This document shows positions 9,305-17,788 of a DNA stretch of 64,000 bases, piece by piece (the first letter of the stretch is position 1; each line of letters opens with the position of its first letter). The position numbers and the translations under genes were made by a program. Below the pieces are notes generated by a model. The model did no database searches, had not been told where the DNA came from, and worked only from the letters and a program-made list of their open reading frames with translations. Origin of the DNA: JADHLK01 sp038131695 (GTDB taxonomy: Bacteria; Pseudomonadota; Alphaproteobacteria; Puniceispirillales; Puniceispirillaceae); contig JAYPQA010000013.1 in assembly GCA_038131695.1 (NCBI GenBank), positions 4,938-68,937 of the forward strand, given 5' to 3'.

Positions 9305-9766
9305 ATGCGTGAGAGAATTTCACAGGCGATGAAACAGGCGCTGAAGGAAGGGGATAATCTGGCCCTTTCCACTATCCGTCTGATCACCGCCGCCCTGAAG
9401 GATCGGGATATCGCGGCGCGTGGAAATGGTGTGTCTGATGGCATTGCAGATGACGAAATCCTGTCCATGCTGCAAACCATGATCAAGCAGCGGCGCGAAT
9501 CAGCTGCCATGTATAACAAGGGCGGGCGGCCAGAGCTGGCCGAAAATGAAGAGGCTGAAATCGCCATTATCCAGACTTTTCTGCCCAGCCAGCTGGACGC
9601 GGCCGAAATGGCCGAGGCGATTGCGGCTGCGATAGCCGAGACCGGGGCCAGCTCGGTCAAGGATATGGGCCGGGTGATGGCTGAGCTGAAACAGAAATTT
9701 GCCGGCCAGATGGATTTTTCGGCGGCCAGCCAGCAGGTCAAACACGCCCTGCTGGACAAGTCCTGA
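9305..9766 (+). CDS. yqeY: GatB/YqeY domain-containing protein
   Basis: A 153-residue stand-alone YqeY protein related to the C-terminal tRNA-binding domain of GatB. It starts MRERISQAMKQALKEGD and contains the family core LSTIRLITAALKDRDI, EILSMLQTMIKQRRES and IIQTFLPSQL, plus the late SVKDMGRVMAELK motif. The role is not firmly known; a link to aminoacyl-tRNA amidation is inferred from the family. Placement between carAB and dnaG-rpoD is the standard alphaproteobacterial order. It is separated from dnaG by 123 bp that hold a short tandem repeat. Confidence 0.93.
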   Translation: MRERISQAMKQALKEGDNLALSTIRLITAALKDRDIAARGNGVSDGIADDEILSMLQTMIKQRRESAAMYNKGGRPELAENEEAEIAIIQTFLPSQLDAAEMAEAIAAAIAETGASSVKDMGRVMAELKQKFAGQMDFSAASQQVKHALLDKS

Positions 9767-9793
9767 GCAAGGCTTGCCAGTCGCTGGCGGCAA

Positions 9794-9838
9794 TGGCACA
9801 CTAAATCATAGTGGCTCACTAAATCATTATGGCTCACT
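9794..9838. repeat. 18-bp tandem repeat between yqeY and dnaG
   Basis: Two and a half copies of an 18-bp unit (consensus TGGCTCACTAAATCATWR) at 9794-9811, 9812-9829 and 9830-9838. The copies differ by only a few bases, so the expansion looks recent or maintained. Function unknown; it lies in the dnaG leader. Confidence 0.8.
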
Positions 9839-9889
9839 GGCGGCTGTTTTCTGCACTGCCTGAAACTGGAATGAAAAAGCGCCGCGGAT

Positions 9890-11572
9890 ATGGCCCTGCC
9901 TGCTGAATTTATTGAAAATCTGCGCAGCCGGATCACCCTGTCTGATCTGGTGGGTCGGCGTGTCAAGCTGGTCAAGAAGGGCGGGCGGATGAACGGTCTG
10001 TGCCCGTTCCACAATGAAAAAACCCCCTCCTTCTATGTCAATGATGCGGACGGTTTCTATCATTGCTTTGGCTGCGGGGCCAGCGGCGATGCGATCAGCT
10101 GGATGCGGGAATCAGAGGGGCTGGATTTTATCGAGGCGGTGCGCCGCCTGGCCGATCTGGCCGGCCTGCAGCTGCCGGACAGCAAACCTGAAGATGCCGC
10201 CCAGGCGGCCCGGCGGCGCACGACCCTGGATATTCTGGAAGCCGGATGCCGTTTTTTTGAGGCCAGCCTGCAAAAGGACAGTGCCGCCGAAGCGCGTTCC
10301 TATCTGGCGCGCCGCGCTCTGGACAGCGAGACCCTCACCAGCTTCCGTATTGGCTATGCCCCGCCTTCTGGCCTGCAGGCAGCCCTGCAGCAGCGCAGTT
10401 TTGACAAGCAGATGATAAACACTGCTGGCCTGTCCGGAATTTCAGAACGCGATGGCAGCCATTATGACTGGTTCCGCAACCGGATAATCTTTCCGATTGA
10501 AAACCGGCAGGGCAAGATTATCGGCTTTGGCGCGCGCGCCCTGGGGGATGCCCAGCCGAAATATCTCAATTCCCCGGAAGGGCCGACCTTTTCCAAAAAA
10601 CAGGTGCTTTATGGCTGGAATCAAGCCCGTGCCAGGGTGCGGGCCGGCCAGCCCTTGATGCTGGTGGAAGGCTATATGGATGTGATCGCGGTCACCCGCA
10701 GCGGGGTTGCCGGGGCGCTGGCCCCGCTCGGCACGGCGCTGACCGAACAGCAAATTCAGCTGGCCTGGAAGCTGCATGATGAGCCGGTTTTGTGCTTTGA
10801 TGGCGATGCGGCCGGACGCAAGGCCGCCTGGCGGGCGGTGCTGCGTGTGCTGCCCCTGCTGGAGCCGGGCCGGTCGGTGCGGCTGGCCAGCCTGCCGGAG
10901 GGCAAGGACCCGGATGATATTCTGCAAGAAGAGGGGCCGGACGGGCTGGCCCGTATTCTGGCCAGCGCGCTGGGGCTGGCTGATGCGTTCTGGCAGCTGA
11001 GCCAGAGCGGCTTTAATCTGGCGGAACCGGGCCAGCGGGCGGCCTTTTGGCAAGAGGTACGCGACGGGGTGCGGACCATTGCCCATAATCAGGTGCGCGC
11101 CGCCTTTGTCGATGATATGGAATTCCGTATCCGGCAGATGCGGGCTGAGGATCGGGCCGGCGGGCTGACTGGCGGGGCGACTATCGCGGTGCGGCGGCGG
11201 CGGCCTGATACCGGGTCGGCTGTGCGGTTTCGGGCAGCCCTGGCCCTTATGGTGCATCACCCGCAGCTCCAGACAGACTATTTTGAAGAGCTGACAGATC
11301 TGAATTTTGGCACAGAAGATCAAGAAGCCATGAAAAAAGCCTGTTTGGACGCAATAATTCGTGATCCAGACCTTGACGCACCGGCTTTGAAGCATCATTT
11401 GAATAGTCTGGGTTATGATGAATTGATAGCAGAGTTGGACAGTTCAGATATGACGCGCCGCCTGGGCAAGCCAGCTGGTGCCTTGTTACCGTCAGAAGCC
11501 GCCGCAAGAATTGATGAAATCATCAAGCTTGCCAGAACCGGCGCGCGGCGCAGTCACAAACGGCCCGGATAA
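9890..11572 (+). CDS. dnaG: DNA primase
   Basis: A 560-residue primase that lays RNA primers at the replication fork. The N-terminal CHC2 zinc finger is CPFHNEKTPSF followed by YHCFGCGASGD (residues about 40-67). The TOPRIM catalytic core has LMLVEGYMDVIAV (glutamate) and CFDGDAAGRKAAWRA (aspartates) around residues 250-310. The C-terminal helicase-binding region is short and less conserved, ending in a basic tail, so the protein is at the short end of the family. It lies 52 bp upstream of rpoD, forming the core of the macromolecular synthesis operon. Confidence 0.97.
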   Translation: MALPAEFIENLRSRITLSDLVGRRVKLVKKGGRMNGLCPFHNEKTPSFYVNDADGFYHCFGCGASGDAISWMRESEGLDFIEAVRRLADLAGLQLPDSKPEDAAQAARRRTTLDILEAGCRFFEASLQKDSAAEARSYLARRALDSETLTSFRIGYAPPSGLQAALQQRSFDKQMINTAGLSGISERDGSHYDWFRNRIIFPIENRQGKIIGFGARALGDAQPKYLNSPEGPTFSKKQVLYGWNQARARVRAGQPLMLVEGYMDVIAVTRSGVAGALAPLGTALTEQQIQLAWKLHDEPVLCFDGDAAGRKAAWRAVLRVLPLLEPGRSVRLASLPEGKDPDDILQEEGPDGLARILASALGLADAFWQLSQSGFNLAEPGQRAAFWQEVRDGVRTIAHNQVRAAFVDDMEFRIRQMRAEDRAGGLTGGATIAVRRRRPDTGSAVRFRAALALMVHHPQLQTDYFEELTDLNFGTEDQEAMKKACLDAIIRDPDLDAPALKHHLNSLGYDELIAELDSSDMTRRLGKPAGALLPSEAAARIDEIIKLARTGARRSHKRPG

Positions 11573-11624
11573 GCTATCGGGCCTCAATGCAATCAGGCGA
11601 TCCTGTGAAAAGGGGGTTTACAGT

Positions 11625-13600
11625 ATGGCACGCAAAACAGCCAAGACGGCAGCCGAGCCGGCACCGGAAACCACGCCGGACGCCCCGCTTCTGGATACCA
11701 AAAACGCCAAGATAAAAGCGCTGATCAAAAAGGGCCGGGAACGCGGCTGGGTCACACATGATGAGCTGAACGCCGCCCTGCCCCAGGAAGAGCTGAATTC
11801 TGAGCAGATTGAAGATGTGATGTCTGCCCTGTCAGAAATGGGCGTGTCGGTTATTGAGAATCCGGAAACCGAAGAGACCGCCAGCGGGAGTGAAGAAGAG
11901 CATAGCGGCGGCAATCTGGCGGATTCAGATGTGTCAGGGTCAGATGATCCGGTGCGGATGTATCTGCGCGAAATGGGGTCTGTTGAGCTGCTCTCCGCGA
12001 GGTGAAGATCGCCATTGCCAAGCGCATAGAGGCGGGCCGCGAAATGATGATTGGCGGCATTTGTGAATCCCCGCTGACTATCCGGGCCCTGATGCAATGG
12101 CACCAGCAGATAGAGGAAGGCGGTGTGCCGCTGCGCGATATTATCGATCTGGACACCACCTATGCCCGCCTGAATGGCAGCCCGGTCGGCGAGAGCGTTG
12201 GCCTGCCCAATGCTGCGAATGATGATCTGGCCAGCAGTGACAAGGCAGAGGCAGAAAATGACGAGGAGGAAGAAGAAGATATCGATTCTGACTCCGAGGA
12301 AGAGGGCGAGGACCGGGATGAGGATTTGGATGATCTGACCCTCTCGCTGGCCGCGATGGAAGATGCGGTGCTGGATGATGTGCTGGCCTTGCTGGCTGAA
12401 ATCAAGACCAGCTTTACCGCCTATGGCAAGCTGCAGGACAAGCGGCTGAGCGCGGCACAGAATGAAAAATCGCTGAAAAAGACAGATGAGGCGCAGCTGC
12501 GCGACCAGCGTATCCAGCTGGCTGAGCAGATGCAGAATATCTATCTCAATAATGGCAGGCTGGAAGCCCTGACCAGCCAGCTGTTTGACCTGAACCGCCA
12601 TGTCACCGCCCTGGAAGGGCAGATGATTCAGATGGCCACCGCCTGCGGTGTGCCGCGGGCCCAGTTCCTGCAGGCCTGGTCAGGCCGCGAGACGGTGAAA
12701 AAATGGCCTGGCCCGGATTATGCCACCAAGGCCTGGGCCAAATTCGGCGACCGCCATCAAGAGCAAATCACTGAGATTCAGGACAAGCTGCGGCTGGTGG
12801 TGGATGATGTCGGCCTGTCCATCCCGGAATTCAAGGATGTGATCCTGACCATCCAGAAAGGCCAGCGCGAGGCAGCCCGGGCGAAAAAAGAGATGGTTGA
12901 GGCCAATCTGCGGCTGGTGATCTCCATTGCCAAGAAATATACCAATCGCGGCCTGCAATTTCTGGATCTGATTCAGGAAGGCAATATCGGGCTGATGAAG
13001 GCGGTGGACAAGTTTGAATATCGGCGCGGCTATAAATTCTCCACCTATGCCACCTGGTGGATCAGACAGGCCATTACCCGCTCAATCGCTGATCAGGCCC
13101 GCACCATCCGTATTCCGGTCCATATGATCGAGACGATTAACAAGCTGGTGCGCACCTCGCGCCATATGCTGCATGAGATTGGCCGCGAGCCGACCCCGGA
13201 AGAGCTGGCTGAGAAGCTGTCCATGCCGCTGGACAAGGTGCGCAAGGTTTTGAAAATCGCCAAGGAGCCGATTAGCCTTGAAACCCCTATCGGGGATGAG
13301 GAAGACAGCCAGCTGGGGGATTTCATTGAAGACAAGAATGCCGTTCAGCCTCTGGATGCGGCCATTCATGCCAATCTGCGCGAGACAACGACCCGCGTTC
13401 TGGCCAGCCTGACCCCGCGCGAGGAACGCGTCTTGCGGATGCGCTTCGGCATTGGTATGAATACCGACCACACGCTGGAGGAAGTTGGCCAGCAATTTTC
13501 CGTCACCCGCGAGCGGATCAGGCAGATTGAGGCAAAAGCGCTTCGCAAGCTGAAACATCCCTCCAGGTCTCGCAAATTGCGCAGCTTTCTGGAGCATTAA
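11625..13600 (+). CDS. rpoD: RNA polymerase sigma factor RpoD (one frameshift in the sequence)
   Basis: Housekeeping sigma70, about 657 residues. Region 1.1 starts MARKTAKTAAEPA. Region 1.2 (VRMYLREMGSVELLS) is cut at about 11996 by a -1 shift and resumes in the next frame at IAIAKRIEAGREM. Restoring one C at 11995-11996 rejoins it, and two further local indels would recover the near-invariant SREGEIAIAKR. Then come an acidic non-conserved insert, regions 2 (GLMKAVDKFEYRRGYKFSTYA), 3, and 4 (ERVLRMRFGIGM; VTRERIRQIEAKALRKL). Because rpoD is essential and everything else is intact, I read this as a sequence error. Operon: yqeY-dnaG-rpoD. Confidence 0.95.
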
Positions 13601-13634
13601 GAGCCAGGCGCACTGCCCGCCGGGTAAAACAGAC

Positions 13635-13661
13635 CATCTGAACAGGCCAGCTGTTCAGATG
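13635..13661 (+). terminator. Perfect 11-bp hairpin between rpoD and tRNA gene
   Basis: CATCTGAACAG, a 5-base loop, then CTGTTCAGATG: perfect arms ten bases ahead of the tRNA gene. There is no T-tract, so it may be a weak terminator, or a processing structure separating the rpoD message from the tRNA, rather than an intrinsic terminator. Confidence 0.5.
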
Positions 13662-13670
13662 CGGCAAAGG

Positions 13671-13747
13671 GGGCCTGTAGTTCAATTGGTTAGAACCCAC
13701 GGCTCATAACCGTGTTGTTGCAGGTTCGAGTCCTGCCGGGCCCACCA
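13671..13747 (+). tRNA. tRNA with CAU anticodon (elongator Met or Ile2)
   Basis: A 77-nt cloverleaf with encoded CCA. The acceptor stem GGGCCTG pairs with CGGGCCC, D-stem GTTC/GAAC, anticodon stem CACGG/CCGTG with CTCATAA loop (anticodon CAT at 13705-13707), T-stem GCAGG/CCTGC with TTCGAGT loop. It is not the initiator: the anticodon stem lacks the three consecutive G:C pairs and the first acceptor pair is a normal G:C. Elongator methionine and lysidine-modified isoleucine tRNAs cannot be separated by anticodon alone; the acceptor resembles alphaproteobacterial Ile2(CAU). Confidence 0.93.
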
Positions 13748-13794
13748 TGCCGCTGCCCCTTCTTGACTGTATCAGGGTTTGACAAAATCAGCTC

Positions 13795-14565
13795 ATGCAC
13801 AGCCCCCGCCCTTCCCTTCCGATTTTTGTCATTGCCTTTGCCGGGGATCAGCACAGGCGGGCGGCGATGACCCGGCGGCTGGACGCGCTGGGGCTGGCTT
13901 TCAGCTTTATTGATGCGATAGATGGCCGCGCCCTGCCTGAGGCTGAGAGGCTGGCCCAAGAGGACCCGGCCAGAGCGGATTGGATCGGCCATCATTTGCG
14001 GCCCGGCGCGCTGGGCTGTCTGCTCAGCCATCGCCAGGCCTGGCAGGCCCTTCTGGATAGCGGGGCAGAGCTGGGGCTGGTGCTGGAAGATGATGCGGTG
14101 CTGGACGCGGCCCTGCCGGCGATTCTGGACCGGCTCTCGCAGCTGGCAGATCGGCTTGATCTGGTCAATCTGCATCATTTCAGCGGCCGCCCGCTGGAGC
14201 CTGTTTTGCCTCTCACGGATCAGCACAGTCTGGCCCTCACCCGCTATAATGAGATCGGGGCTGAGGCCTGTCTTGTCTCGGCAACCGCCGCCCGCCAGCT
14301 GCTGGCCCGCAGCCTGCCAGCCCGTTTTGAGGTGGATTTGCTGATCAATCGCTGGTGGGAGCATGGGCTGCAAGTGCTGACCCTCTGCCCGTCAGTGGCC
14401 GATCAGGACGATACCCCCTCGCAGATTGGCTATCAGCAAACCCCGCCCCCCATCACCGGGGACGGGCCGGGCCGCCAGCTGAAGCGGCGCTGGAACAGGG
14501 GGCTGATTCCCTTTCAAAAAGGCGGCATTTCGCCCGCCACAAGGCTGCAATTATCGCCCGGCTGA
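13795..14565 (+). CDS. Glycosyltransferase family 25 protein
   Basis: A 256-residue family-25 transferase of the type that adds galactose or glucose to lipooligosaccharide. The N-terminus PIFVIAFAGDQHRRAAMTRRL, the GALGCLLSHRQAW helix and the LVLEDDAVLD metal/sugar-nucleotide motif (near residue 100) define the family. The C-terminal part is variable. It stands alone after the tRNA gene, consistent with variable surface-glycan genes inserted at tRNA loci, but no integrase or att repeat was seen. Confidence 0.85.
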   Translation: MHSPRPSLPIFVIAFAGDQHRRAAMTRRLDALGLAFSFIDAIDGRALPEAERLAQEDPARADWIGHHLRPGALGCLLSHRQAWQALLDSGAELGLVLEDDAVLDAALPAILDRLSQLADRLDLVNLHHFSGRPLEPVLPLTDQHSLALTRYNEIGAEACLVSATAARQLLARSLPARFEVDLLINRWWEHGLQVLTLCPSVADQDDTPSQIGYQQTPPPITGDGPGRQLKRRWNRGLIPFQKGGISPATRLQLSPG

Positions 14566-14605
14566 CCAGCTAGCGCGGCAGGCGCGCCCCTTCATTCCTC
14601 TGCCG

Positions 14606-14764
14606 TCAATTCATCAAAATCAGGGTGGTAGCCAGGCCAAGGGCGGCCAGTATAATCGCCAGCAAAACCATCTGGCTTTGCATCAGCTGACGGTGCAGCC
14701 TCTCTTCCGTCTCGGCAAATAGGCTGTCTATTTCCTTCATTTGCTCGGCAATTGCGTTCTTCAA
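14606..14764 (-). CDS. Small single-pass membrane protein (52 aa, candidate)
   Basis: A reverse-strand reading frame gives a 52-residue protein from a TTG at 14764 (or 44 residues from ATG at 14740). The first half is charged and amphipathic (AEQMKEIDSLFAETEERLHRQ), the second a clean membrane helix (MVLLAIILAALGLATTLILM) ending one residue later. This is the shape of a real C-tail-anchored small protein, not a random frame. A longer overlapping frame (to 14816) has unnatural composition. No family recognised; divergent from the porin, convergent with the glycosyltransferase gene. Confidence 0.5.
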   Translation of the reverse strand: MKNAIAEQMKEIDSLFAETEERLHRQLMQSQMVLLAIILAALGLATTLILMN

Positions 14765-14816
14765 ATCCCATCATTGCCATAGCCCCATTATGGCACAAAA
14801 CACACATCCATAACAT

Positions 14817-15139
14817 GTAACATGACAGGCTGGATTCCCGGACTGGTAACCCTGCCTGACCAAGGCCGGAGCCGACAAAATTTTCTGCCAGCCGGGCAAA
14901 AAAGCGTTTTAAGCTACCCCTGCCCGAAACCCTTGATGACTCTATTACACGCTAAGTGTCTAAATTAGATTAAACTAAAAGTTGTTGTTTTTCTGCAACA
15001 GGAAAATGGTTTTGGAACCATAATTTCCAAAAAAAAACACCTGAATCCAGAAGTTTGCCTGTTATGTCACGCCCAAGAAGTTAGGTTCAAGCGGCCAAAG
15101 ACGGTTCGGCCAATCATACAACTTTTGGGAGATTCCAAA
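14817..15139 (+). promoter_or_regulatory. Porin upstream region with inverted repeat
   Basis: A 323-bp gap with an AT-rich core (about 14940-15060) that must hold the porin promoter; no gene seen. At 15001-15028 an inverted repeat GGAAA-ATGGTT-TTGG-AACCAT-AA-TTTCC can fold into an 11-bp hairpin with a two-base bulge, followed by a run of A. It lies about 110 bp upstream of the porin start, in the right place for an operator or a leader hairpin. GGGAG at 15128-15132 is the ribosome site. Confidence 0.45.
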
Positions 15140-16111
15140 ATGAAAAAATTGCTGCTCGCAGCAACTGCCCTGACCGCGATTGGCGGTGTGGGCACTGCAT
15201 TGGCGGATGTGTCCATTTCCGGCTACAGCCGCTTTAACTATACCAGCTGGTCTGATGAAGGGGCCAATACTGGTGGGGCCAATGATACGGCCATGAATCT
15301 GAAGACGGCTATCACCTTTTCCGGCACAGTCATGGCTGATAATGGCCTGAAACTGTCCGGTGGCCAGACCATCTCTGCGTCCAATGGCGGGTCTGTTGGC
15401 TCCGATGGCAATGCTGCCTATCTGGATGTTGGCGGGGATTTCGGCAATCTGCGTTTCGCAGATGGCGATGGCTATGGTGATGATGGCGAGACATCTGCGG
15501 ATGTGGCTGCTGATGAAGGCACCACAGCCGGGGCGCCGTTTGACGGTGACTCAAAGCTCAGCTCTTCTGCAGCCGGGGTCAGCGTCAGCTACAAATCGCC
15601 CAAGGTCAATGGCTTCCAGGTCAATTTCGGCGTGGGTGATGCTGGCAGCGCCAGCAAGGCCGATGCCACAGCCTGGGGTGTCAGCTACAGCGCCACCACC
15701 ATGGGGGCGGGGGTTACCCTGCGTTATGGCAGCTCCTCAACAGCTGACTCAACCGGGGCCGCCAATGATGACTTCTCTGCCACTTCTGCAGGGGTGGTTG
15801 TTTCAGCAGACGCTCTGACCCTGACCTTGGCCCAAAACACCAAAAAGACAGATGGCAACAGCTATGCTGGCACTGGTGTCGGGGTGACCTATCAGGCAAC
15901 CGATGAGCTGAAGCTGGTCTTGCACAGCAAGCCAGCCGAGGACAGCAAGGATGCTGATTATGATCATGGCGAGACCGCCCTGTCAGCTTCCTATGCCTTT
16001 GCCAAGGGTCTGATGGGTCATGTGACCTACACCGATTGGAGCTATACCACCGCGGCTGGTGCCAAGAATGGTGCCAATTTCACCAATCTGGAGCTGCAAG
16101 TCTCCTTCTAA
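15140..16111 (+). CDS. Outer-membrane porin (gram-negative porin family)
   Basis: A 323-residue secreted beta-barrel. A clear signal peptide (MKKLLLAATALTAIGGVGTALA, cleaved before DVSISGYSR) is followed by alternating amphipathic strands typical of the alphaproteobacterial porin family. The last residue is phenylalanine (LELQVSF), the outer-membrane assembly signal. The mature protein is rich in Gly, Ser, Asp and Ala and acidic, so weak cation preference is possible. The longest frame starts at 15125, but ATG 15140 gives the signal peptide. It stands alone between a regulated-looking leader and a GC-rich hairpin. Confidence 0.85.
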   Translation: MKKLLLAATALTAIGGVGTALADVSISGYSRFNYTSWSDEGANTGGANDTAMNLKTAITFSGTVMADNGLKLSGGQTISASNGGSVGSDGNAAYLDVGGDFGNLRFADGDGYGDDGETSADVAADEGTTAGAPFDGDSKLSSSAAGVSVSYKSPKVNGFQVNFGVGDAGSASKADATAWGVSYSATTMGAGVTLRYGSSSTADSTGAANDDFSATSAGVVVSADALTLTLAQNTKKTDGNSYAGTGVGVTYQATDELKLVLHSKPAEDSKDADYDHGETALSASYAFAKGLMGHVTYTDWSYTTAAGAKNGANFTNLELQVSF

Positions 16112-16123
16112 ACCATCTTCTGA

Positions 16124-16161
16124 TCCGGGCCCGGTCTGAAAACAGGCGGGTCCGGGCCGGA
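16124..16161 (+). terminator. GC-rich imperfect hairpin after the porin
   Basis: CCGGGCCCGG pairs imperfectly with CCGGGCCGG about ten bases on, with an inner CTG-AAAA-CAG step. It sits 13 bp after the porin stop and could be its terminator, but there is no T-tract directly behind it. The rest of the gap to 16549 has no convincing gene; it holds a T-rich stretch and the repeat listed next. Confidence 0.4.
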
Positions 16162-16381
16162 CAGCAAATGGAAAGCCGGACACATCCCTCCCGAACCGGT
16201 AAGTCAGGCTTTCCAGGGGTCAGATTTTTAGAGCAGGCACAGGGCTGATAACCTCTCTCTTTCCACGCCCGTTGGCTCTGATCGCGCTGCTTTTTTCTCG
16301 CTCCGGCAAGAGGGATCTGACCCCACCCTTCTCTCGCTTCTTTTTCCAACCGACAATACGGCCTTTTTGTCTTCTTTGCTA

Positions 16382-16420
16382 TGTCCGGTCTTTGCTGTGT
16401 CCGGTCTTTGCTGTGTCCGG
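16382..16420. repeat. 16-bp tandem repeat
   Basis: TGTCCGGTCTTTGCTG occurs twice in tandem (16382-16397 and 16398-16413), then the first seven bases again, and TGTCC continues to recur at 16428, 16438 and 16449 with decaying flanks. It lies in the gene-free segment upstream of the antiporter gene. Function unknown. Confidence 0.8.
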
Positions 16421-16549
16421 GAACTGTTGTCCGATTTTGTCCGGGATTTGTCCAAATCCAGGCGCACGGCTCTGCTTGCGGCGTTTTTTTAGGCCCCGCG
16501 GCTGATTTTCCTTGTCAGGCCAGCCGCCCGCCTTCAATAAAGAGGGGCG

Positions 16550-17496
16550 ATGGACACTCTTTTCTCAACCCTTTTACTCTGGCCATTCCTCTGGCTGGCG
16601 GCCGGGCTGGCAATTTTGCTGGTCGGCGGGCATTTGCTGGTTCCGGCGACCGTGTCACTGGCCCGCCATCTGCGCCTGCCGCCGCAGCTGATAGCGCTGC
16701 TGCTGGTCGCGGGCGGAACCTCTGCCCCGGAATTGCTGGTTTCGGTTGAGGCGGCCCTGTCCGGCAGCCCGGCGATTGCGATCAGCAATGTCGCCGGCTC
16801 CAACATGGCCAATATGCTGCTGGTGCTGGGGCTGGGCGCGGTGCTGGCCCCGATTGCCACAGAAGGGGCGGTAGCCCGCCGGGATATGCTGGTGATGGCT
16901 GGCTTCACCGCTCTCAGCCTTGGATTTTTCATGCGGGCCGGCAGCCTGCCCGCCTTTGGGGCCGGGCTGATGCTGGTGCTGTTTCTGGTTTATATTGGCT
17001 GGGTGCTGAAATCGGATAGCGGCACCGAAGAGGAGCCAGACAGCACCCTTCAGCCGGCCCAGTCTGCCGCGCTGCTGCTGGTCGCGGTGATCAGCCTGAT
17101 TATCGGGGCAGATTTGATGGTGGATGGGGCGGTTGATCTGGCCCGCCAGGCCGGCATTTCCGAAGCGGTGATCGGGATGAGCATTGTGGCGATTGGCACC
17201 TCCCTGCCCGAGATCGCTGCCGTGCTGGCCAGCCTGCTGCACCGCCAGACTGATCTGGCTCTGGCCAATGTGATCGGCTCCAATATTTTCAATCTGGCTG
17301 GCGTGCTGGGGATGGCCGGCTTGATCGCCCCGCTGACTGCCGGCCGGAATTGACAGAATTCGGCCTGCCCGCTGTGGCCGTCATTACTCTGCTTTTGGGC
17401 GGTTATATCCTGACCGGAAAACCGATTGGGCGGAAAAGCGGCCTTGTTTTTATTGGCCTTTATTTAATGTTCTTGTTTTGGACTTACACCGGCTGA
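16550..17496 (+). CDS. Calcium/sodium antiporter (YrbG family), frameshifted near its end
   Basis: Inner-membrane exchanger of the CaCA superfamily with about ten helices. The two alpha-repeats are visible: GGTSAPELLVSVEAAL ... ISNVAGSNMANMLLVLG near residue 60, and AIGTSLPEIAAVLAS ... NVIGSNIFNLAGVLG near 215. The first frame stops at 17353. Shifting by one base around 17345 restores the last two helices (PAVAVITLLLGGYILTG, SGLVFIGLYLMFLFW) and a stop at 17496, matching family length. I take the break as a sequence error. Ribosome site AGAGGGG. Confidence 0.82.
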
Positions 17497-17788
17497 GCAG
17501 GCAGAGTTACGCACAGCGGATTAAAAAAGGTAACAATTCTGTCACATTTTTGTTCAAAAGCAGGATATTGACCTCTTGACTTACCTTAAAGTGTTGTTTT
17601 ATATATTCTTTTTAGAAGTGCCTAATATTTAGGCAACCCGGCATAACAGGCAGAAATCTGCCAGCAATCCGGGCCGGGGCTGGTTTCTTCCACAGCTTTT
17701 TCCACAGGGATGGGGGAAAAGAATCCGGGCAGCTGCGGCCCCTTGATTCGCCCTTGCACAAATGCTTGATTCTTTTATCTTCATGACT
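17497..17788 (+). promoter_or_regulatory. AT-rich intergenic region with candidate promoter and DnaA-box-like sites
   Basis: No gene seen. TTGACT at 17576-17581 and TATATA at 17600-17605 (18-bp spacer) form a plausible sigma70 promoter reading toward uvrC, within a strongly AT-rich stretch (17521-17635). About 80 bp downstream TCTTCCACA (17686-17694) and TTTTCCACA (17698-17706) match or nearly match the DnaA box TTWTNCACA, 12 bp apart. The combination could regulate uvrC or be coincidence. Confidence 0.4.

Noticed and set aside
10442..12601. Reverse frames of about 320 aa opposite dnaG and rpoD
   Set aside because: Shadows of dnaG and rpoD with no recognisable domain.
13671..13747. Initiator tRNA-fMet
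   Set aside because: No three G:C pairs in the anticodon stem and a standard first acceptor pair.
13748..14565. Genomic island at the tRNA gene
   Set aside because: The glycosyltransferase sits beside the tRNA, but there is no integrase, no att repeat and no obvious composition change.
14592..14816. 74-aa reverse frame starting MLWMCVLCHNG
   Set aside because: Unnatural composition; an overlapping frame gives a much more protein-like membrane peptide.
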